Below are positions 1-4,852 of a DNA stretch of 6,073 nucleotides, piece after piece. The translations under genes and the position numbers were made by a program. Source of the stretch: Bacteroidia bacterium (GTDB taxonomy: Bacteria; Bacteroidota; Bacteroidia; JABEUT01). The notes below the pieces were generated by a model that ran no database searches, had not been told where the DNA came from, and saw only the letters and a program-made list of their open reading frames with translations. The stretch covers positions 1 through 6,073 of the forward strand of contig JABEUT010000101.1 in assembly GCA_013044305.1 (NCBI GenBank), in the 5' to 3' direction. Position 1 is the stretch's first letter, and each line of letters opens with the position of its first letter.

Positions 1-164
1 CTGAAGGGGCGCAGCTGTTCAGGATAACATACCGTTACTTTCTTTTTGAAAAAATGGTGAAGGGTGATTCTTAAGCCACCCACAATGGCAGGCAGGTAAA
101 GACGTTCCATGAAGGTCATCTTTTTATTTACTGCTACTTTAGCCCGTGTGGTCAGCGCCTGCAT
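1..164 (-). CDS. nuoI: NADH-quinone oxidoreductase subunit I, N-terminal part (runs off the left edge)
   Basis: NuoI is the peripheral-arm subunit of complex I that carries two [4Fe-4S] clusters (N6a, N6b) and passes electrons towards the quinone site. Only the first 54 residues are in the window, and the cluster-binding CxxCxxCxxxCP motifs lie beyond the edge. What can be read starts MQALTTRAKVAVNKKMTFME, followed by YLPAIVGGLRITLHHFFKKK and TVCYPEQLRP. This matches the N-terminal membrane-associated helix and the 'FF.KK.TV.YPE' segment of Bacteroidota NuoI. The ATG at 164-162 lies 8 bp after the nuoH stop, so the two genes are surely co-transcribed. The Met at residue 16 is a possible alternative start, but the upstream residues look family-like, so I keep the longer form. 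No strong Shine-Dalgarno is visible, only a weak AAGAG. Confidence 0.88.
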   Translation of the reverse strand, partial: MQALTTRAKVAVNKKMTFMERLYLPAIVGGLRITLHHFFKKKVTVCYPEQLRPF

Positions 165-172
165 ACTACTCT

Positions 173-1207
173 TTATATTTTATTAAACCACCACATTAAC
201 GTTCCTGTAAGCCCTATATTAAAGAGCGACAAAGGTATTAAAACTTTCCACCCCAAATTCATCAATTGGTCGAACCGGAAGCGGGGTATGGTCCAGCGCA
301 CCCACATGAAAAAGAATATAAAGAAACAGATTTTACCGAAGAGGAATACTACTCCCAACAGGGCTTCGAGGTTGGGCTGCAATCCGAGCCTGTGAACCAG
401 CGGCATATTGTAGCCTCCAAAATAAAGTGTGGAGATAATGGCAGAGGAAATGAACATATTGATGTATTCGGCGAAGAGGTAAAAGCCGAGTTTCATACTG
501 CTGTATTCCGTGTGGTAGCCCCCTATCAGTTCAGAGTCGCTTTCGGGAAGATCGAAGGGGGTGCGGTTGGTTTCGGCAAAGGCGCAGATTAAAAAGATGA
601 GAAAGCCCAGGGGCTGGTACAGTATGTTCCAATGCCAGCCTGCCTGCTGTGCGGCAATGTTATGGAGGCTTAGCGTGCCCGTGTGCATAACAAGGGCAAT
701 AATGGCAAGCCCCATGGCTATTTCGTAGCTAATCATCTGCGAAGATGCGCGCAGCGCACCCAGCAACGAGTATTTGTTGTTGGATGCCCAGCCTCCTATC
801 ATGATGCCGTATACGCCTATGGAGGTAACTGCCATGAGATATAGTATGCCAATATTGATGTCGGTTATCTGAAGCGGAAAGGTGTAAGCGCCTATGTGTA
901 AACTTTTGCCCCAGGGGATCACAGCGCCTGTTATACAAGAGGTGAACATGGCTATACTCGGACCGAGTATAAACAGGTATTTGTTCGATACATTGGGTAT
1001 TATTTCTTCTTTCATGAACATTTTTACCCCGTCGGCAAGTGGTTGCAGAATGCCAAACGGTCCTGCCCTGTTGGGTCCCAGCCTGTCCTGCATAAATCCT
1101 GCAACCTTGCGTTCGGCGTAGGTTGAGTACATTGCCATGAACAGAGAGATGGAGAATACTATTACAACAAGTATCAGCTTATATATTATGAAAACAGATA
1201 TTCCCAT
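173..1207 (-). CDS. nuoH: NADH-quinone oxidoreductase subunit H
   Basis: NuoH (ND1 in mitochondria) is the membrane subunit at the heel of complex I. It forms much of the quinone-binding chamber and the start of the proton path. The 344-residue length is normal. About eight hydrophobic segments can be seen (roughly residues 5-25, 78-98, 116-137, 155-175, 196-211, 240-262, 280-300, 320-340). Family motifs are intact: YAERKVAGFMQDRLGPNR (30-47) with QPLADGVKMFMKE (55-67), the loop GWASNNKYSLLGALRASSQM (139-158) leading into SYEI (160-163), the acidic quinone-site stretch AETNRTPFDLPESDSEL (211-227) with GGYHTEYSS (229-237), and RWTIPRFRFDQLM near 304-316. The ATG at 1207 is the natural start, and an in-frame TAA lies close upstream. 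It sits 36 bp after the unknown gene and 8 bp before nuoI in the same operon. No Shine-Dalgarno is seen, which is usual for this phylum. Confidence 0.97.
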   Translation of the reverse strand: MGISVFIIYKLILVVIVFSISLFMAMYSTYAERKVAGFMQDRLGPNRAGPFGILQPLADGVKMFMKEEIIPNVSNKYLFILGPSIAMFTSCITGAVIPWGKSLHIGAYTFPLQITDINIGILYLMAVTSIGVYGIMIGGWASNNKYSLLGALRASSQMISYEIAMGLAIIALVMHTGTLSLHNIAAQQAGWHWNILYQPLGFLIFLICAFAETNRTPFDLPESDSELIGGYHTEYSSMKLGFYLFAEYINMFISSAIISTLYFGGYNMPLVHRLGLQPNLEALLGVVFLFGKICFFIFFFMWVRWTIPRFRFDQLMNLGWKVLIPLSLFNIGLTGTLMWWFNKI

Positions 1208-1243
1208 GCGTTAATTAGGTGTTCAGTCTGTTTATACAGTTTA

Positions 1244-1645
1244 TTATTGTGTTTTCTGGAACAAATACTTGGTCATAAAAATTCCGTCCTTACTATCGCC
1301 GCCGGGGCTTTCCGAATTGGCATATACGTTGGGAAGGCTCCAGCCCTGCGAGGTAAGTGAGTTTATCTCATCAAGCGTTGCCTGTACATTTCCTGAAATA
1401 TTATCGAAGTTTATTCCAACCATGCTGTACAAATTTTTCATATCCTTTATATCTGTTTTTCCGTCGGGGCCTACAATTACCATTCTTGAACGCCCCAGAC
1501 CGCCGGGTATTATTGATTCGATGGTGGTTACCTCCATATATTGGGTGGTGCCGCCGGTGCTTTTGAAGGACAACAGGGTTATCAAGCCGCCTGCTGCTAT
1601 TATTAGAGCGGCTATAATTTTAGTTCTGCCAGTTACCTGTTTCAT
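1244..1645 (-). CDS. Unknown membrane-anchored or exported protein within the complex I operon
   Basis: I cannot assign a function. The 133-residue product starts with a short basic region (K2, R7, K9), then a hydrophobic stretch (about residues 10-27), then a polar body, so it is either a signal-anchored or an exported protein. There is no cysteine at the end of the hydrophobic stretch, so it is not a lipoprotein. Body motifs look conserved rather than random: YMEVTTIES (36-44), PGGLGRSRM (47-55), NLYSMVGINF (71-80), LDEINSLTSQGWSL (91-104) and GIFMTKYLFQK (121-131). From memory, similar sequences occur as small hypothetical proteins in Bacteroidota. The pattern 'strand, INxLxxxGWxL, strand, YLF.K' also resembles DUF4177-like small domains, which is inference only. 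The gene ends in tandem stops (TAATAA), 36 bp before nuoH, and starts 72 bp after nuoG on the same strand with no promoter-like box between, so it should be transcribed with the complex I genes. It is not a known complex I subunit. Confidence 0.82.
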   Translation of the reverse strand: MKQVTGRTKIIAALIIAAGGLITLLSFKSTGGTTQYMEVTTIESIIPGGLGRSRMVIVGPDGKTDIKDMKNLYSMVGINFDNISGNVQATLDEINSLTSQGWSLPNVYANSESPGGDSKDGIFMTKYLFQKTQ

Positions 1646-1717
1646 GTGTTGAAGGATGTAATATATTTAATAATTTCCATTTTCTTCATCTATGCTTCTC
1701 TAACAAGCCTGTAACGG

Positions 1718-2692
1718 CTATTCAGTATTCAAAAGGGGTTTCGGAGGCTGGCTGCCCGTGCCGAGTTTCAGGGGCTTGCTTACCTCATAATGGTTTTGCG
1801 ATATAACCGATTGCCGGCTTATGTGGGTGGGTTTTTCAATCACCCAGTCTTCTTTTTTCTTTTTCTCGAAGCGGCATTCGTTGCAGATAAATTCCTCTAT
1901 TTCTTCATTTTTATCTTTCCGCGCGCTCACCCTAAGTACGTCGTCTCCTTTCATCCAAAGCACGGCTTTGCCGCTGCATTTTTTGCAATCGCGGTGGGCA
2001 TCCATAGGTTTTGCAAACCATACCCTGCTTTTAAACCGGAATGTTTTGTCGGTGAGCGCTCCCACGGGGCACACATCTATTACGTTTCCCGAAAAATCGT
2101 TTTCTATTATGTTGTTTATATATGTGCTTATTTCCGCTACGTCGCCTCGGTTCATTACACCGTGCACCCTTTTATCCGTCAGCTGTTCAGCCACGCGCAC
2201 ACAGCGGTAGCAGAGTATGCAGCGCGTCATGTGCAGTTTTATCTTGCCGCCAATGTCAATCATTTGGAATTTGCGCCGGCTGAACTCGTAACGGGTTTTT
2301 TCCAATCCGTGTTCATAACCCAAATCCTGCAGCTTGCATTCGCCTGCCTGATCGCATATAGGGCAGTCGAGCGGGTGGTTTATGAGCAGGAATTCTACTA
2401 CCCCTCTTCTTGCTTCGAGCACCTCGGGCGAGGTGATGTTCTGCACCACCATGCCATCCTGAACGGCGGTGGAGCATGATACAACCAGCTTGGGCATAGG
2501 GCGCGGGTCTTTGGCGGAGCCTTGGGCAACCTTTACAAGGCAGGTGCGGCAATAGCCTCCGGTTTTTTTCAGCTTGCTGTAATAACACATTGCAGGCGGC
2601 ACCACCTTGCCTCCTATCATCCGTGCGGCATTCAGTATGGTAGTGCCGTCGGGAACCTCTATCTCTATGCCGTCTATGGTAACTTTAGCCAC
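1718..2692 (-). CDS. nuoG: NADH-quinone oxidoreductase subunit G, short Bacteroidota type
   Basis: NuoG is the large iron-sulfur subunit of the complex I peripheral arm that wires electrons from NuoF towards NuoI. Cluster ligands are readable. An N-terminal ferredoxin-like domain has C36, C48, C51 and C73 for the [2Fe-2S] cluster N1b. The segment HPLDCPICDQAGEC provides H106, C110, C113 and C119 for N5. CILCYRC (C158, C161, C164) plus C208 in CPVGAL serves N4. At 324 residues it is far shorter than the 700-900 residue proteobacterial NuoG and lacks the molybdopterin-like domain. The C-terminus keeps only a stub with CKKC (C236, C239) and CNEC (C270, C273). The start is GTG at 2692-2690: an in-frame TAA lies two codons upstream, the next residues (AKVTIDGIEIEVPDG) are the expected N-terminus, and no ATG is available. 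It is the first gene of this operon, with neither nuoF nor nuoE upstream. Confidence 0.96.
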   Translation of the reverse strand: MAKVTIDGIEIEVPDGTTILNAARMIGGKVVPPAMCYYSKLKKTGGYCRTCLVKVAQGSAKDPRPMPKLVVSCSTAVQDGMVVQNITSPEVLEARRGVVEFLLINHPLDCPICDQAGECKLQDLGYEHGLEKTRYEFSRRKFQMIDIGGKIKLHMTRCILCYRCVRVAEQLTDKRVHGVMNRGDVAEISTYINNIIENDFSGNVIDVCPVGALTDKTFRFKSRVWFAKPMDAHRDCKKCSGKAVLWMKGDDVLRVSARKDKNEEIEEFICNECRFEKKKKEDWVIEKPTHISRQSVISQNHYEVSKPLKLGTGSQPPKPLLNTE

Positions 2693-2747
2693 GAATTAGT
2701 TCTTTATTTATAGGCGCGATTCGTGAAACAGGTCTTAAAATGCAGGG

Positions 2748-2774
2748 CAAATATATTTATTTTTGGTAAGGCAA
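2748..2774 (-). promoter_or_regulatory. Candidate promoter of the nuoG operon
   Basis: On the minus strand, 2755-2748 reads TATATTTG, a full match to the Bacteroidota -7 element TAnnTTTG. A TTG that could serve as the -33 element lies at 2774-2772, but the 16-bp gap is shorter than the usual 19-21, so that half is weak. Transcription would begin near 2741, leaving a leader of about 50 nt before the GTG start of nuoG. The placement is sensible for the first gene of an operon. Experimental start-site data would be needed to confirm it. Confidence 0.5.
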
Positions 2775-2904
2775 CTTATATTATCGGTCATGAATGGAGG
2801 AAATTTTTGACGGCTGAAGGATGCGCCTCCACTCTTTTTATTAATATATTGAAAAGAATGGCAGAAAGTAATGCTGTGCTAAACCTTTGCTGCATTGTTT
2901 AACC

Positions 2905-2933
2905 AACAGAACAGTCATAACTACTGTTCTGTT
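2905..2933. repeat. Perfect inverted repeat, candidate operator
   Basis: The left arm AACAGAACAGT (2905-2915) and right arm ACTGTTCTGTT (2923-2933) are perfect reverse complements of 11 bp, separated by 7 bp (CATAACT). Each arm contains a tandem 5-mer (AACAG twice on the left, CTGTT twice on the right). No T-run follows on the plus strand, so it is not a classic intrinsic terminator. It lies 25 bp upstream of the candidate -33 element of the rightward promoter, which favours a DNA-level role such as a binding site for a dimeric regulator. That role is inference. Confidence 0.6.
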
Positions 2934-2957
2934 ATTCAAGTGCCGCCTTATTATTCA

Positions 2958-2990
2958 CTTGTCAGGTTACGATAATTTTGTTTATGTTTG
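2958..2990 (+). promoter_or_regulatory. Candidate promoter of the methyltransferase-pdxJ unit
   Basis: CTTG at 2958-2961 and TATGTTTG at 2983-2990 fit the Bacteroidota -33/-7 promoter pattern (TTTG, then TAnnTTTG) with a 21-bp spacer. A second full TAnnTTTG match, TAATTTTG at 2973-2980, lies 10 bp upstream but has no well-placed -33 partner. Initiation near 2995-2998 would give a leader of about 20 nt before the ATG at 3015. The TTG at 2988 lies inside the -7 box, so it is not a credible start codon. This settles the start of the downstream gene. Confidence 0.62.
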
Positions 2991-3014
2991 CGCCCAACCT
3001 TCAAAAAATTTATC

Positions 3015-3938
3015 ATGGCAGTTCAAAGCGATTTAGATGCACACTACACAGTAATGGATGAAATATTCCGTTTAAGCCTTGGCGAAATGGGAGCATACAG
3101 CGCCGCCCGTTTCGACGGCGATTTTTCAATGACTCTCGAAGCGGCTCAAGAAAAAAAGCACAAGTTCATAGTTGATAACTGCAACATTAAAAAAGGCTCC
3201 AAAGTACTGGATATGGGCTGCGGATGGGGCGCCTTTATCAACTATATGAACAAGATGGGCGTAAACACCTATGGAGCAGTACTGGCAAAGGGACAAGCCG
3301 ATGCCTGTATAAAAAACGGCTTGAACGTGAAGCACATGGATACCAAGCTGATTACCCCCGAAACATTCGGCAAATTTGATGCGGTAACTGCTATGGGCAG
3401 CCCCGAACACCTTTGCTCCGTAGAAGAGTACAAGGCAGGGAAACAGAAAGAAGTATATGAGACATATATGAAACAGGTTGCAAGCCTGCTGCCTGTCGGA
3501 GGCAGGTTTTACTGTCAGACCATGGTATTTGGCCCCGCCATGGTGAAATTTGAAGACATACCCTTCGGGAAAGTGGATATCTGGAAAAAAGAATTTACCA
3601 ATGAGGAGTTGATGGCCATCATCTGCGACGTGTTCCCCGGCTCATGGCTCCCCTACGGCAGCGAAGGCTTAACAGAACCGGCTAACAAATACTTCAAACT
3701 CGTTCATATTGACAGCGGCAGGCTCGATTACATGGAAACCATTGAGAGGTGGTCGGAGGCTTTCCTGAAACCCAACCTGAAGAAGTACCTCTATTTCGCC
3801 TCGCTCATTCCACGCTATCTGACCAAGAAGTCGTTCCGCGATTTCATTCAGCGCTGGAATACCGATGCCAACCTGATCATCTTTGAAAGGAAGATATTTG
3901 AGCATTACAGGATGGTATTCGAAAAGGTTAGGGATTAA
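3015..3938 (+). CDS. Class I SAM-dependent methyltransferase, cyclopropane-fatty-acyl-phospholipid synthase type
   Basis: The 307-residue product resembles the family that transfers a methylene or methyl group from S-adenosylmethionine to unsaturated acyl chains or other small substrates. Visible features are the N-terminal HYTVMDEIFRLSLGEM (10-25) with YSAARFDGDFSMTLEAAQ (28-45), which parallels the 'HYD...Y...YS.A.F....SLE.AQ' entry of the family. The SAM-binding motif I is VLDMGCGWGAFINYM (64-78). AVTAMGSPEHL (123-133) stands where cyclopropane synthases have 'SVGMFEHV'. A C-terminal helix region contains ETIERWSEAF (241-250). The altered 'EH' motif means the substrate may not be phospholipid acyl chains, so I give no symbol. 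I chose the ATG at 3015 over an in-frame TTG at 2988 because that TTG lies in the -7 box. pdxJ follows 39 bp downstream and is probably co-transcribed. The product should be cytoplasmic or peripheral, with no signal peptide or membrane segment. Confidence 0.85.
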   Translation: MAVQSDLDAHYTVMDEIFRLSLGEMGAYSAARFDGDFSMTLEAAQEKKHKFIVDNCNIKKGSKVLDMGCGWGAFINYMNKMGVNTYGAVLAKGQADACIKNGLNVKHMDTKLITPETFGKFDAVTAMGSPEHLCSVEEYKAGKQKEVYETYMKQVASLLPVGGRFYCQTMVFGPAMVKFEDIPFGKVDIWKKEFTNEELMAIICDVFPGSWLPYGSEGLTEPANKYFKLVHIDSGRLDYMETIERWSEAFLKPNLKKYLYFASLIPRYLTKKSFRDFIQRWNTDANLIIFERKIFEHYRMVFEKVRD

Positions 3939-3944
3939 CCGCAA

Positions 3945-3973
3945 GGGTTCATTAGACTGAACCCCCGAACGGG
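3945..3973 (+). terminator. Intercistronic hairpins before pdxJ, possible attenuator
   Basis: GGGTTCA (3945-3951) pairs perfectly with TGAACCC (3958-3964) around a 6-nt loop. Directly after it, CCC (3964-3966) and GGG (3971-3973) could form a small second stem with a GAAC loop, followed by CTTT just before the pdxJ ATG. The T-run is too short for a confident intrinsic terminator. It may cause partial termination, stabilise the upstream mRNA or modulate pdxJ translation. Confidence 0.3.
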
Positions 3974-3977
3974 CTTT

Positions 3978-4691
3978 ATGACAAAGCTTAGCGTAAATAT
4001 TAACAAGATAGCCCTGCTGCGCAACTCACGCGGCGGCAACCTGCCCGATGTTCTTAAAGCTGCGCTCGACTGCGAGAAGTACGGAGCCCAGGGCATCACC
4101 GTTCATCCCCGTCCGGATGGGAGGCACATACGCTATACAGATGTCAGGGAGCTGAAACCGGCACTCTCCACCGAATTCAATATTGAAGGATATCCATCGG
4201 ATGAGTTCCTCGATTTGGTTTGCAGCGTAAAACCCAATCAGGTTACACTGGTGCCCGACCCGCCGGAAGCCCTTACTTCCAACGCTGGATGGGATACCAT
4301 CAGGAACAAGGCCTTTTTAATGGAGGTGATAGAACGGCTAAAGAAAAACAACATACGAACCTCCATATTCACAGATACCGACCCCGACCAGATAGAAGGC
4401 GCCGCCGCCACAGGAACCGACCGCATTGAATTGTATACCGAAAAGTATGCCGCCGGTTATTCTGCAAACCCCGAGGCTGCTATTGAGCCTTACCTGAAAG
4501 CGGCGCACAGAGCGCACAAATACGGGCTGGGAATAAACGCAGGCCACGACCTCAACCTGAAAAACCTCGCTTTCTTCCACAAAAACATCCCTCATCTGGC
4601 AGAAGTTTCTATAGGTCATGCGCTCATAGCCGATGCCCTGTATCTCGGCCTTGAAAATACCGTTAGGCTTTACCTGCGTCAGCTGCAATAA
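3978..4691 (+). CDS. pdxJ: Pyridoxine 5'-phosphate synthase
   Basis: PdxJ condenses 3-amino-2-oxopropyl phosphate with 1-deoxy-D-xylulose 5-phosphate to give pyridoxine 5'-phosphate, the ring-closing step of DXP-dependent vitamin B6 synthesis in the cytoplasm. The 237-residue length is normal for this TIM-barrel family. By comparison with the E. coli enzyme as I remember it, the catalytic residues are in place: H43 in GITVHPRPD, E70 in NIEGYPS and H190 in NAGHD. So are the substrate-contact residues N7, R18, R45, H50 and G213-H214 in SIGHALI. The 'NIDH' of proteobacterial enzymes reads NINK here (N9, K10), and the residue after H190 is Asp rather than Gly; both look like Bacteroidota wording. 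The ATG at 3978 gives the expected N-terminus (MTKLSVNINKIALLRNSRGG). No Shine-Dalgarno and no promoter-like box lie in the 39-bp gap, so expression probably depends on the methyltransferase promoter. Confidence 0.97.
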   Translation: MTKLSVNINKIALLRNSRGGNLPDVLKAALDCEKYGAQGITVHPRPDGRHIRYTDVRELKPALSTEFNIEGYPSDEFLDLVCSVKPNQVTLVPDPPEALTSNAGWDTIRNKAFLMEVIERLKKNNIRTSIFTDTDPDQIEGAAATGTDRIELYTEKYAAGYSANPEAAIEPYLKAAHRAHKYGLGINAGHDLNLKNLAFFHKNIPHLAEVSIGHALIADALYLGLENTVRLYLRQLQ

Positions 4692-4776
4692 ACCACTTTG
4701 CAAATTCAGTATTCAATGGCAACAGAAAAACAGGCAAATTGCCCTCCGGCAGGCAAACCGGATGTGCAAATATTTG

Positions 4777-4784
4777 TATCTTTA
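4777..4784 (+). promoter_or_regulatory. Candidate -7 element upstream of the GNAT gene
   Basis: TATCTTTA (followed by C) matches seven of the eight positions of TAnnTTTG. There is no TTG at the right distance upstream, so only half the promoter is recognisable. Initiation near 4790 would leave a leader of about 60 nt before the ATG at 4853. The 161-bp gap after pdxJ makes an independent promoter plausible. Confidence 0.33.
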
Positions 4785-4852
4785 CGCCCTTTCAGGGAAA
4801 TATCAGATGTAAGTCTCCGGCTTTCAGTTTTAATTTCAAACCATCCTCATAC

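Larger units (their letters stand above)
2693..3014. other. Divergent intergenic region between nuoG and the methyltransferase gene
   Basis: This 322-bp stretch has no convincing gene on either strand. It holds a promoter-like box facing left (2748-2755), a promoter-like pair facing right (2958-2990), and a perfect inverted repeat at 2905-2933. There is also a looser stem, TGGAGG at 2795-2800 with CCTCCA at 2826-2831, followed on the plus strand by CTCTTTTTA. Only very short open frames exist (for example 14 codons at 2858-2902), none supported by a ribosome binding site or family resemblance. The layout indicates separate control of the complex I genes and the rightward genes. Confidence 0.8.

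Noticed and set aside
266..592. Plus-strand open frame of 108 codons opposite nuoH
   Set aside because: Antisense to clear NuoH motifs and low-complexity (Glu/Gly/Val rich); treated as a shadow.
1720..1732. 13-bp string ATTCAGTATTCAA also found at 4704-4716
   Set aside because: One exact 13-mer shared within 6 kb is compatible with chance; one copy codes for the NuoG C-terminus and there are no further copies or flanking similarity.
1790..2479. Long open frame on the plus strand (229 codons) opposite nuoG
   Set aside because: It lies wholly antisense to a well-supported nuoG, its predicted protein is rich in Phe, Tyr, His and Ala in a mirror-frame pattern, and it has no recognisable motif.
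2795..2840. TGGAGG/CCTCCA stem followed by CTCTTTTTA, considered as a plus-strand terminator or small RNA end
   Set aside because: The stem is only 6 bp with a 25-nt loop, and no plus-strand transcript upstream of it is evident.
2858..2902. 14-codon frame (MAESNAVLNLCCIV) just before the inverted repeat, considered as an attenuation leader peptide
   Set aside because: No convincing promoter upstream, no T-run after the inverted repeat, and the composition does not point to a regulatory codon run.
2988..3014. TTG start nine codons upstream of the methyltransferase ATG
   Set aside because: The TTG is inside the -7 promoter box, so it would not be within the transcript.
4739..4852. N-terminal extension of the GNAT protein from a TTG codon
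   Set aside because: The 38 extra residues look non-coding, include the candidate -7 box, and the ATG at 4853 begins the family-like sequence.
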